NCBI GenBank assembly: GCA_022414725.1
Contig: CM039464.1
Span: 40,936,839 to 41,000,838, forward strand
Source of the DNA: Microglena sp. YARC
Taxonomy: Eukaryota; Chlorophyta; Chlorophyceae; Chlamydomonadales; Chlamydomonadaceae
Length of the DNA: 64,000 bases
Reading direction: 5' to 3'
Below, in pieces: positions 42,417 to 56,300 of this stretch (position 1 is the stretch's first letter; each line of letters starts with the position of its first letter). The notes below the pieces were generated by a model. The model saw only the letters and a list, made by a program, of their open reading frames with translations. It searched no databases and was not told where the DNA came from. Made by a program: the position numbers and the translations under genes.

Positions 42417-45400
42417 GTGAGATATGCTCCCTCATTGTTTATATTGTTGGCAGACCTGCTGTAGGCTGCAACTGACCTGCTTAAATTAGTCATCCCCGCA
42501 CAGTTAAGATATTATATCTTACCTCTAGCAGGCTCAGATAAATTATTGTTGTGAGACATGCAACCCTTATATTTTTTTCTTGCTGGCAGACCTGCTGGAC
42601 CCTGTGGACTGTGGCTACAACTGACCTGCCCAAATCAGTCATCCCCATGAGGGTGAAATATTGTATCTAAGCACTGTCAGACACATTTTTTGTTGTGTCA
42701 TATGCTACCTTAGTAATTTTCTTGTTGGCCAGAACCTGTGTAGCCTGTGGACAGTTGCTACAGGGGTCATCAATAAAATATACAAAACCAGTGAATAATC
42801 AAATATACAAAACCAGTAAATAATCAAATGTACAAAACCAGTCAATAAACAAACATACAAAATCAGTCAATAATTGTTGGCAGACCTGCTTGACCCTGTG
42901 GACAGCAGGGTAATTCAGAGCGCACGCTTTTGCGCCTTTGAGCGCTGACTTTTTGACCCCCTCTGCTCTTTAAGCGCAGTTTTTTGCAACCCCCTGTGGG
43001 CGCAGCAAGCAAGTTTTGCGCATCTTGCACTACACAGCGCAGTTTTTTTGTTTTCAAGTGCGCTAAAGCGCTGGCCAATTTGGCCATTTGAAGTACCCTG
43101 GTGGACAGTGTCTAAAAGGGACCTGCCCACTATCAGTCATCCCCATACAGCTGAAATATCTGTGTGAAATATCTGTGACATGGGGGACTTAAGCATGAAC
43201 AGCAGGAGACAAATCATACTGATACCTATGCACACTTATAATACTCATTAATGCACACATCACATCAGATCACATATTATGAGCAAATGTGTGCGCTCAT
43301 TTCTGATTGCATCCCTAAACCCCAAACCTTAAAGCTTAACCCCCTGTGTCTGCAGGTTCAAGAAGCAGCGTGATCTCTGCCGCACACAGGGTGTCCCTGT
43401 GCCATGCCTTGTATTGGTGCCCTACCAGACACTAGTTTTCTTTTGCAACGCATGGGCCTAATGGTACGAAACATGTGTGCATTTGTTTTTGTCTTGTCGA
43501 CCCTTGCATGCAGGTTCAAGAAGCAGCGCGATCTTTGCCGCACCCAAGGGATCCTGTGCATTAGGCCCGGGGCATGAGCGGCAGCAGACACCGCATTGCT
43601 ATCTGACAAATGTGTGCATTCGTTTTGCCTTACCAAACCTTGCCTGCAGGTTCAAGAAGCTGCGTGATCTTTGCCGCACCCAAGGATCCTGTGGCATTAG
43701 GCCCGGGCATGAGCGGCAGCAGACACCGCATTGCTATCTGACAAATGTGTGCATTCGTTTTGCCTTACCAAACCTTGCCTGCAGGTTCAAGAAGCTGCGT
43801 GATCTTTGCCGCACCCAAGGGATCCTGTGCATTAGGGCCCGGGCATGAGCGACAGCAGACACCGCATTTGCTATCTTGACAAAGCGCTGTGGCATCGTTT
43901 TTGCCTTACCAAACCTTGCCTGCAGTTCAAAGAAGCTGCGTGCTAATCAAATTTTGCTCCGCAAACCAAGGGATCCTGTGCATTAGGCCTCGTGGGCATG
44001 AGCGGCAGCAGACACCGCATTGCTATCTGACAAATGTGTGCATTCGTTTTGCCTTACCAAACCTTGCCTGCAGGTTCAAGAAGCTGCGTGATCTTTGCCG
44101 CACCCAAGGGATCCTGTGCATTAGGCCCGGGGCATGAGCGGCAGCAGACACCGCATTGCTATCTGACAAATGTGTGCATTCGTTTTGCCTTACCAAACCT
44201 TGCCTGCAGTTCAAGAGCTGCGTGACATCTTTGCCGCACCCAAGGGATCCTGTGCATTAGGCCCGGGGCATGAATGGAGCGGCAGCAGACACCGCATTGC
44301 TATCTGACAAATGTGTGCATTCGTTTTGCCTTACCAAACCTTGCCTGCAGGTTCAAGAAGCTGCGTGATCTTTGCCGCACCCAAGGGATCCTGTGCATTA
44401 GGCCCGGGGCATGAGCGGCAGCAGACACCGCATTGCTATCTGACAAATGTGTGCATTCGTTTTGCCTTACCAAACCTTGCCTGCAGGTTCAAGAAGCTGC
44501 GTGATCTTTGCCCGCGACCCCAAGGGATCCTGTGCATTAGGCCCGGGGCATGAGCGGCAGCAGACACCGCATTGCTATCTGACAAATGTGTGCATTCGTT
44601 TTGCCTTACCAAACCTTGCCTGCAGGTTCAAGAAGCTGCGTGATCTTTGCCGCACCCGGTTAAGAAAGGGATCCTGTGGCATTAGGGCCCGGGGCATGAG
44701 CTGCAGCAGACACCGCATTGTTTTCCTTTATCCTGCATTTACAAATGTTGTGACATTTCGCCTTACAACACTTGCTGCAGGTTGCGCCTTACCAAACCTT
44801 GCCTGCAGATTCAAGGAAGCCTGCGTGATCATTTGCATCCCAAGGGACCCATTAAGGCACCAATGAGCAAGGCAGTTCCTGTGCAAATGCCTGCAGGCCT
44901 TGCCTGGGCCCCAAGAGGCTGCGTGATCTTGGCGGCAGCAGGACACCGCATTGCTATCTGACAAATGTGTGCATTCGTTTTGCCTTACCAAACCTTGCCT
45001 GTCAGGTTCAAGCAAGCTGCGTGATCTTGCCGCTCCACCCAAGGGATCCTGTGCATTAGGCCCAGCATGAGCGACAGCAGACACCGCATTGCTATCTGAC
45101 AAATGTGTGCATTCGTTTTGCCTTACCAAACCTTGCCTGCAGGTTCAAGAAGCTGCGTGATCTTTGCCGCACCCAAGGGATCCTGTGCATTAGGCCCGGG
45201 GCATGAGCGACAGCAGACACCGCATTGCTATCTGACAAATGTGTGCATTCGTTTTGCCTTACCAAACCTTGCCTGCAGGTTCAAGAAGCTGCGTGATCTT
45301 TGCCGCACCCAAGGGATCCTGTGCATTAGCCCGGGCATGAGCCGCAGACACCGCATTGGTATCTGACCAAATTGTGCATTCGTTTTGCCTACCAACACCT

Positions 45401-48400
45401 TGCCTGCAGGTTCAAGAAGCTGCGTGATCTTTGCCGCACCCAAGGGATCCTGTGCATTAGGCCCGGGGCATGAGCGGCAGCAGACACCGCATTGCTATCT
45501 GACATGAATGTGTGCATCCGTTTTGCCTTACCAAACCTTGCCTGCAGGTTCAAGAATTGCGTATCTTTAGCCGCATTGGCCTTACAAACCTGATCTTGCA
45601 CGAGAGAACCAAGGGATCTGTGATAGGCCCGGCATCGAGGGCAGCAGACCACCATGCTATCTGACAATGTGTGCAGTTGCGGATGCCTGAAAGCATTCGT
45701 TTGCCTTACAGGCAAGAAATCTTAATGCCTGCACGCGCAGCAGACACCGCATTGCTATCTGACAAATGTGTGCATTCGTTTTGCCTTACCAAACCTTGCC
45801 TGCAGGTTCAAGAAGCTGCGTGATCTTTGCCGCACCCAAGGGATCCTGTGCATTAGGCCCGGGGCATGAGCGACAGCAGACACCGCAATTGCTATTCTGA
45901 CAATGTCGTGCATCTCGTTTTGCCTTACCAAACCTGCCTGCAGGTTCAAGAAGCTGCGTGATCTTCTCATATCTAGGCCCGGAACGGCGAAATGCACAAA
46001 TCCTGTGCATTGTGTTTGCCTTTACCTGATTGACCGCTGCATGGTTCATCGTTTGAAGAACCCAAGATCCTGTGCGTGAATTTGCGACTTACCAAACTTG
46101 CCTGCAGGTTATCCCCACACCACAGACAACCAAGAGCCTTGCGTGCATCCATCTGAATCTTTGCGCAGGTGAGTAGACATTAGTGTGGCATTCGTTTTGG
46201 CCCAGGAGTAGATACATATATAGATCTTTGCCGACACTCACGAAGAGCGAGCGAAGGCAGGCACGCGGCGACACCGCATTGGACAAGGATTGTGTAGCAT
46301 ATCCGCATTGTTGACCTTGCCCTTACAAGAATGCTGCAGTGTGCCGCACCCAAGGGATCCTGTGCATTGCTACCGGGGCTGCCATTCCATGGTGTGCATC
46401 TTCCCCTTGCTACCTGACAGAAAGTTCCAAGTCCAGTCATTAGGCCCGGGCTGATGCTAATGATGTGCTTGCCAAAGCCTTGCCACCTTGCCCAGGTTAC
46501 AAGAAGCTGCGCCTTGATCTTGGATCCTGTGCATTAGGCCCGGGCCATGAGCGGCAGCAGACAACCGCATTGCATCTTGACAAATGTGTGCATTCGTTTT
46601 GCCTTACCAAACCTTGCCTCGCAGGTTCAAGAAGCTGCGTGATCTTTTGCCGCACCAGGGATCTATGGTTTGAGTTTAGAAAATTTCCCTTGGCCGCCAC
46701 ACCATGTGACAGCAGACAACGCAGCTATTGAACAAGCTGCCCGGGGCAATGTGTGCATTCGTTTTGCCTCTGGAACCAACCAAAAACCTTGCCTGCAGGT
46801 TCAAGAAGCTGCCGTGATCTTTTGCCGCACCCAAGGGATCCTGTGCATTAGGCCCGGGGCAAATGAGCGGAACACCACAACCCAAAGCAGAACACGCGCA
46901 TTGCTATCTGACAAATGTGTGCATTCGTTTTGCCTTACCAAACCTTGCCTGCAGGTTCAAGAAGCTGCGTGATCTTTGCCGCACCCAAGGGATCCTGTGC
47001 ATTAGGCCCGGGGCATGAGCGGCAGCAGACACCGCATTGCTATCTGACAAATGTGTGCATTCGTTTTGCCTTACCAAACCTTGCCTGCAGGTTCAAGAAG
47101 CTGCGTGATCTTTGCCGCACCCAAGGGATCCTGTGCATTACGTAGCAGACACCGCATTGCTTATCTGACGCATTTTTTCAAGAAGTGACAAAGAAGTCCT
47201 GTGCCATCTAGGCCTGCAGGCGCATTATGCTATCATTGGAAAGCATTGCTATCTGACAAATGGTGTGCAAAATTCGTTTTGGCCATTACCAAACCTTGCC
47301 TGCTCAAAGAAGCTGCGTGATCTTTGCCGCACCCAAGGGATCCTGTGCATTAGGCCCGGGGCATGAGCGGCAGCAGACACCGCATTGCTATCTGACAAAT
47401 GTGTGCATTCGTTTTGCCTTACCAAACCTTGCCTGCAGGTTCAAGAAGCTGCGTGATCTTTGCCGCACCCAAGGGATCCTGTGTGATACTTCTCACAACT
47501 CGAGACAATGAACCCTGATGCCTGCAGGTTTCTGAAGCAGTATGATTTTAACCTCACCCAAGGGACGCTGTGCGACATGGTCTTTGGCATGAGGACAATG
47601 AGACAAATCATGATCATCATGAAGATGTGTGCCCTTCTTTCTTCTTTAAATTCTAAACTCAAAACCCTAAAACATAGACCCCCGTGCCTTATATTAAAAA
47701 AACTATCTATCAAAGGTCCATGAAGCAGCGTGATCTTTGCCTGACCCAAGGGACGCTGTGCGACACCTCTCGCACCCCTATACCCTGGCCTGCTGGATCC
47801 CCGATGCCTGCAGGTTCAAGAAGCAGCGTGATGTTTGCCTCACCCAAGGGACGTTGTGTGACATGGGGGGACTTGGGCAAGAACAACAGGAAACAAATCA
47901 TCTGTAACAGGCGAACTTGTGCACTACTTTCTCTTGCAACTCTTGCAACCCTAAACCAAAACCCTATAACCCTGTGCCTTCAGGTTCAAGAAGCAGTGTG
48001 ATATTTGCCTCACCCAAGAGACCCTGTGTGACACTTCTTGCAACCCTAGACGCTAAACCCTGAACCCCGGTGTCTGCAGGTCAAAGAGCAGCGTGATGGT
48101 TGCCTCACCCAAGGGATCCTGTGCATTAGACCCAGGGCATGAGCAGAAGAAGGCAAAGCATTACTATCAGACACATGTGTTCACACCCTTTGCCATGCAA
48201 AAGCTTTGCTTGCACACCCTTAGCCTGCAGGTTCAAGAAGCAGCGTGATGTTTGCATCACCCAAGGGGTCCTGTGCATAACCTGGGGCATGAGCAGCAGC
48301 AGACAACGCATTATTATCTGAAACTTGTGTGCATTCCGTATGCCTTGCCAACCCTTGTCGGCAGGTTCAAGAAGCAGAGTGATCTCTGCCTCAACCAAAG

Positions 48401-49899
48401 AACCTTGTGCGGCGCCTTGTATTGGCGCCCTATAATCAAACATGTGTCCGCGAGTTTCCTGTCGCAACCCATGTGCCTGCAGCTTCAAGGGACCAAGGAT
48501 GTTTTTTCCGCCATAAAGCAATCGCTAGTTTTGACCCCGTTTTGGCAAAACAAATAAAAATGCAAAAACACATTTAAAAAAAAAATGGCCCTTAATGGCC
48601 CTTTCAAGCTATAAAGGCTAAAAATGGCCCTTTATGGCCCTTCCAAGCTTTAAAGGTTATGAAAGCTATTAAAAACTATAAACACTGTCCCTGAAGGAGG
48701 CCTACAACCATAGAGCTGGAAACCCACTTTAAGATTTGAAAGAATAATCCCTGCCATGTGGTCGCCATGTAGCTTCAAGGGACCCTGTGTGTTTAGCCTG
48801 GAGTGTAAACTACAGCTAACAAACATTATGAGTGTTCAAATGTGTGTGATCTTTTTGCCTTGCCTGCAGGTTCAAGAAGCAGCGTGATGTTTGCCCCACC
48901 CAGGGTGTCCCTGTGTGACATGGGGGACTTAGGCACGAACAACAGGAGACAAATCATTTGTATCAGGCAACTTTGTGCACTACTTTACTCTTGCAACCCT
49001 AAACCAAAACTCTAAAACCTTGTTCCGGCAGTTTCAAGAAGCAGCGTGATGTTCGTCTCAGCTAAAGGACCCTGTGTGGCGCCTTGTACTTTACCATGCA
49101 AACCCTTTACCATGCAAACCCTTTACCATGCAAACTCTTAAACCATGCAAACCTTTTACCGTCTTAAAATCTTAAATTTCTTCTTTATTCTCGCATCCCT
49201 AAACCCTAACCCCCATGTGTTATTCTCGAAACCCTAAACCCTAACCCCCATGCAGGTTCAAGAAGCAGCGTGATCGTTGCCTGACCCAAGGTACACTGTG
49301 CGACATGGGAGGCTTCACCCGGTTGCTGCACACCGGCGAATCAGACGATCTCATGGACGAGGTGCCCACTGTGGTGGTTGACCCGCTGCCCAAGGAAATC
49401 ATGAAAGACTCCTCGTACATCGTCCTCAACAGACCCTACGCGTTCATGGAGTGGATCAAGACCGCATCCATCCCAGAGAAGTGAGAACTGAGGGTGTTTT
49501 GTGTGTGGGGTGCGTGGGGGAGTATAAGTCGGGTTTCAGGCATGGTAAGGCAAATGCGTTCATGGAGTGGATCAAGACCGCATAATCCCAGAGAAGTGAG
49601 AACTCATCAGTTATTTCTGTGGGAGGGTGTTTTGTGTGTGTGTGGGGTGGGGTGGGGTGTAAGTTGGGTTTCAGGCATGGCAAGGCAAATGCGTTCATGG
49701 AGTGGATGAAGACCGCATCCATCCCAGAGAAGTGAGAACATGTCAGTTATTGTGCAGGTGTGTGTGTGTGTGTGGTGTGGTGGTGTGGTGGGGGGGGGGT
49801 AGTTGGGGTAGCGAGCATGACACAGCAACTGCTTTCATGGAGTGGATGAAGACCGCATCCATCCAGAGAAGTGAGAACATGTCAGTTATTGTGCAGGTG

Positions 49900-49930
<31 letters not shown>

Positions 49931-50293
49931 GGGCTAGTTGGGTAGCGAGCATGACACAGCAAACTGCTTTCATGGAGTGGATGAAGGACCGCATCCATCC
50001 CAGAGAAGTGAGAACATGTCAGTTATTGTGCAGGTGTGTGTGTGTGTGTGGGGGGGGGGGGGTAGTTGGGTAGCGACCATGACACAGCAACTGCTTTCAT
50101 GGAGTGGATGAAAGACCGCATCCATCCCAGAGAAGTGAGAACATGTCAGTTATTGTGCAGGTGGTGTGTGTGGGGGGGGGGGGGGGGGGGGCTAGTTGGG
50201 TAGCGAGCATGACACAGCAACTGCTTTCATGGAGTGGATTGAAGACCGCATCCATCCCAGAGAAGTGAGAACATGTCAGTTATTGTGCAGGTG

Positions 50294-50324
<31 letters not shown>

Positions 50325-53300
50325 GGGGGGGCTTAGTTGGGTAGCGAGCATGACACAGCAACTGCTTTCATGGAGTGGATGAAGACCGCATCCATCCCAG
50401 AGAAGTGAGAACATGTCAGTTATTGTGCAGGTGGTGTGGGTGGTGGTGGGTGGGTGGGGGGTGGGGGGGGTAGTTGGGTAGCGAGCATGACACAGCAACT
50501 GCTTTCATGGAGTGGATGAAGACCGCATCCATCCCAGAGAAGTGCGGACTTATCAGTTATTGTTGCAGGTGGCGTGTGCTCGTGTGTGTGTGTGTGTGTG
50601 TGTGTGTGGGGGGGGGGGGGGGCTACACACACATACGTACACATGTATACACACATACACACTCTCTCCCCGTATCCACACACACATACTTAGATACATA
50701 CACACACATACACACATTAACACATACACTTACACACACATATACACTCACATATGCACATGAACACACATACACACACATGTACACTCACATACACACA
50801 TGAACACACACACATATACACACATGCACACGTACACACACATACACACAAACACACATACGCTCACACACATACACTCATACATACATTAACACACACA
50901 CATATACACACACATACAGTCCCACACACACATACACACGTACACACCCACTCTTCTCTCTACAGGTACATCCTGATGTGTGAGGGAGATCACCTGTTCC
51001 TGCGTCCCATGCCAAACATCATGAATGGCGAAGGTCAGGGTGCATCCAAGTTCACTTACATCGGTAAGTCCGCCTGACTTGGGAACTGAAATGGATTTAA
51101 TGGAATCGTTACATGGCTAGGGGCAGGGTGCATCCAACTTCACTGGCATCGGTAACTCCACCATCTGACTTGGGAACTCAAAATGAATTTAATTTAATTG
51201 TTACATGGCGAAGGCAAGGGTGCATCCAAGTTCCCTGACATCGGTAAGTCCACCTCCTGACTTGGGAACTGGAATGGATTTAATGGAATCGTTACATGGC
51301 TAGGGGCAGGGTGCATCCAACTTCACTGGCATCGGTAACTCCACCATCTAACTTGGGAACTGAAATGAATTTAATTTAATTGTTACATGGCGAAGGTCAG
51401 GGTGCATCCAAGTTCACTGACATCGGTAAGTCCACCTCCTGACTTGGTATTTTACATAGATGGTAATATGTGTAGGGATCGGCATATCATATGATTCTAA
51501 CCAAAGGCGAGTATGATATCATATGATATCATACAAATTGCACCATGTGATATCGTGTATGAATGGTAACTTTAGCCTAGCCAGACTGCCGGCATCATAT
51601 ATTCATATTATATCATATGATATCGTATGATGACACGATATCATATGAAATCATATCGCCTACCTATATATATGTGTGTTCAGCTAACTATGGGAACTCT
51701 GAACCTCGTGAATGGCCAGGGCCAGGGTGCACCCAAGTCCACTGACATTGGTAAGTCCACCTTCAGCACCGGGAATTGATTTGATTTCAATTGAACTGAA
51801 TCGTTGCATTAGTTTTCAGCAGCCAACTATGGCATGCCTAACAATATAGCTGGTTTAGTAGCAACACTTTTTTATTCCCGAACGTCGCGTCGCCCTTCCT
51901 CCACTGCACAGCAACTCATGACTGATAAGGAGTGAGGAAGGTGCCCACAAAGGTATTTATTTGATTTTGATTGAATATAATTGTTACATTAGTTTTCAGC
52001 AGCCAACTATGGGCATGCCAAACAATTTAGGGGGGTTGCTAGCAACCCGTTTTATTCCCTGATGACGTTTCGCCCTTCCTCCACTGCATGGTGACTCATG
52101 AATGATAAGGAGAGAGGAAGGTGCCCACATAGGTATCTCCCCCACCATGGTCAACATGCGAGTCACTTTCTTGATCCTTACTCAACAACCCCAACCCAAC
52201 CCACCCAAATCCACTCAACAACCCCAAACCCAAAACCCACCCAATCCACCCAACTTACCAAAACCCAACCCACCAAACCCAACCCACTAAACCCAAACCC
52301 ACCAAACCCAAACCCACCAAACCCAAACCCACTAAACCCAAACCCACCAAACCCAAACCCACCAAACCCAAACCCACCAAAACCCTTCAACACCAACCCA
52401 TTCAACACCAACCCATTCAACACCACCCCTTCAACACCACACCCACCAACACCAAGCACAAACACAACATTTACAGTTCCTGGGACATACGCCGAAATTG
52501 TCCCCACATTTGTTATATGCCTTGATAATGATAAGAAGTGAAGAAGGTGCCCAGATATGAATCTCCCCCACCATGGTCCATATGATTGTTGATTCCTTCA
52601 TCCTTACACAACAACACCAACACCCCCAAACCAAAACCCACCAACACCCACCCAATCCACCCAACCCACCCAATCCACCCAATCCACCAAATAAAACCCA
52701 CCAAAACAACCAAGCCACCGAACCCAAACCCAACAACACAAACACCAAACACCCAATTTACATTTCCTGAGAAATATGCCGAAATATGCCGAAATTGTTC
52801 CTAAGTTTGTTTTATGCCCAGTTAGAGATAAGGAGCGAAGAAGTTGCGCACATAGGAATCTCCCCCGCCTTGTTCAACGTACTTGTCACTTCCGTCATCC
52901 TACACAGCAACTAAAAACCCAAATCTTTCAAACCCAACCCACTGAGCACAAACCCAAACCCACCAAACCCAATCCACCAACACCCAACACCGAATTCACA
53001 GTTCCTGAGAAATATACTGACATCGCTCGCAAGTTTGTAGGCCCTGTTAGTGGTGAGGAGTGTAGAAGGCACCCAGATAGGAATCTCCCCCACCAAACGC
53101 GACCCACCAAAAACAAAAACCCAAGTGCACCAGACGCACCAAACCCAAACCCAACAACACCAACACCTAACACCCAATTCACAGTTCCTGAGAAATATGC
53201 CGATATCGTTCGCAAGTTTGTGGGCCCTGTAAGTGATGAGGAGATTAAGAAGGTGCCTCAGATTGGAAACTCCCCCACCATGGTTTCGGTCAAGGTGAGG

Positions 53301-56300
53301 CTTTTATATATATATGTAAATATAAATATAAAACGGATATAATATAAAATAAAATAAATGTATATTAGTATATATATTTAGGACGGGCATATTTCAGTGA
53401 TGATGGGGCTTATTAGAGTCTGGATGGGGCGTATTTAGGCTCATTAGAATTTGGACTGGGCATGGTTTAGAGTGTGGATGGGGCTTTTATAGTGATGATG
53501 GGCTTATAAGATACACATACACACACGTACACATACTTACACACATAAACACACATACTTACACGCACATACATACAAACACACATACATACACTCACAC
53601 ACACACACACATACACACACATACACACACGCACATAGATATACACACATGCACACACATACATACACGCACACACATAGATATACACACATGCACACAC
53701 TTACATACACGCACACACATAGATATACACACATGCACTCACATACATACACGCACATAGATATACACACATGCACACACATACATACACGCACACACAT
53801 AGATATGCACACATGCACACACATACATACACGCACACACAGATATACACACATGCACACACATAGATATACACACATGCACACACATACATGCACACAC
53901 ATACACACACATACACACATACATACACACACATACATACATACACATACACACACGCACATAGATATACACACGCACATAGATATACACACATACACAC
54001 ACATACATACACACGCATACACACACATACACACACACATACATACACACATACACACATACACACATACACACACACACATACACACATACACACACAT
54101 ACATAAACACACTTACATACACACACATACACACACGCACATAGACATACACACGCATACACACACATACACACACACATACATACACACATACACACAT
54201 ACACACACACACATACACACATACACACACATACATAAACACACTTACATACACACACATACACACACGCACATAGATATACACACATGCACATACATAC
54301 ATACACGTACATACACACATGCACACACATACATACACGTACATACGCACATACACACTTACTCTCTCCCCTCCCACAAAGCAGGAGTTCCATGATACAG
54401 CCCCCATGTGGTACAACACAACCATGACCATCTTCAACAAAAGTGCACCCATACACACACATACACGCACACACACATACACACACATACACACACACAT
54501 GCACACATACTGTCTACCCTTTCACTAAGCAGGAGTTCCGTGATACAGCCCCCATGTGGAACAACACAGCCATCTTCAACAACAGCGCTCACACTTATAC
54601 ACACACAAACACGCACACATTCACGCACACACACGCAAACACACACACTAACTATCTCCCCTTCCACTGAGCAGGAGTTTCGTGACACAGCCCCCATGTG
54701 GTACAACACCACCATGGCCATCTTCAACGACAAGGAGGCGCACGAAGCATGGAACTGGGTGCTTGAGATGTACGGCTATGCGCTCGCCACCTTCCGTCTG
54801 GGTCAGCACAAGACCATGGTCCAACCTAGTGACATACTGGCTCATCCACCATATGACAAGGAGGAGGTAAGAATATGATAATCAGTTCATTTATCCTTGC
54901 CCACCAACCCCAAACCAAAACCCACCAACCCAACCCACCCAATCCAGCCCACCAAACCCAATCAGCACAAAAGCATGGTCCAACCTAGTGACATACTGGC
55001 TCATCCACCGTATGACAAGGAGGAGGTAAGAATATGATAATCAGTTCATTTATCCTTGCCCACCAACCCCAAACCAAAACCCACCAACCCAACCCACCCA
55101 ATCCAGCCCACCAAACCCAATCAGCACAAAAGCATGGTCCAACCTAGTGACATACTGGCTCATCCACCATATGACAAGGAGGAGGTAAGAATATGATAAT
55201 CAGTTCATTTATCCTTGCCCAACAATCCCAAACCAAAACCCACCAACCCAACCCACCCAATCCAGCCCACCAAACCCAATCAGCACAAAAGCATGGTCCA
55301 ACCTAGTGACATACTGGCTCATCCACCGTATGACAAGGAGGAGGTAAGAATATGATAATCAATTCATTCATCCTTGCCCAATAACCCCAAACCAAAACCC
55401 ACCAACCCAACCCACCCAATCCAGCCCACCAAACCCAATCAGCACAAAAGCATGGTCCAACCTAGTGACATACTGGCTCATCCACCGTATGACAAGGAGG
55501 AGGTAAGAATATGATAATCAGTTCATTTATCCTTGCCCAACAATCCCAAACCAAAACCCACCAACCCAACCCACCCAATCCAGCCCACCAAACCCAATCA
55601 GCACAAAAGCATGGTCCAACCTAGTGACATACTGGCTCATCCACCGTATGACAAGGAGGAGGTAAGAATATGATAATCAGTTCATTTATCCTTGCCCAAC
55701 AATCCCAAACCAAAACCCACCAACCCAACCCACCCAATCCACCAAACCAACCCGCCAAACCAAACCCACCAAACTCGACCCACCAAACCCAATCAGCACA
55801 AGACCATGGTCCAACCTAGTGACATACTGGCTCATCCACCGTATGACAAGGAGGAGGTGGGGATATGATAATCAATTCATTTATCCTTGCCCAACAATCC
55901 CAAACCAAAACCCACCAACTAAACCCACCAAACCCAACCAGCACAAGACCATGGTCCAACCTAGTGGCATACTGTCTCATCCACGGTATGACAAGGAGGA
56001 GGTGGGGATGTTATAATCAATTCATTTATCCTTGCCCAACAATCCCAAACCAAACCCCACCAAACCCAATCAGCAAAAAAGCATGGTTCAACCTAGTGAC
56101 ATACAGGCACATTCACGATATGACAAGGAGGAGGTGAAACAGCTGTCTTTGTGTGGTCACACAGTTGTCTTTTGTTGGTCACACAGTTGTCTTTGTGTGT
56201 CACACAGTTGTCTTTGTGTGGTCACACAGTTGTCTTTGTGTGGTCACACAGTTGTCTTTGTGTGGTCACACAGTTGTCTTTGTGTGGTCACACAGTTGTC

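Noticed and set aside
43340..47500. Regular repeat-spacer pattern considered as a CRISPR array
   Set aside because: Units are 136 bp with no unique spacers and match the head of a downstream eukaryotic exon.
43500..47500. Frames of 80-140 residues repeating FKKLRDLCRTQGILC as a repeat protein
   Set aside because: They only bridge exon heads and intron sequence; no stop-free frame crosses many units, and the real exon 2 explains the motif.
52770..53100. Exon-4 copies as mutually exclusive alternative exons
   Set aside because: The copies lose the frame through indels before their donor (for example after PVSGEE), so inclusion would break the protein.
53537..54506. Frames of 190-270 residues of alternating Cys/Val or His/Thr
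   Set aside because: Pure products of the (CA)n microsatellite in HPAT intron 4.
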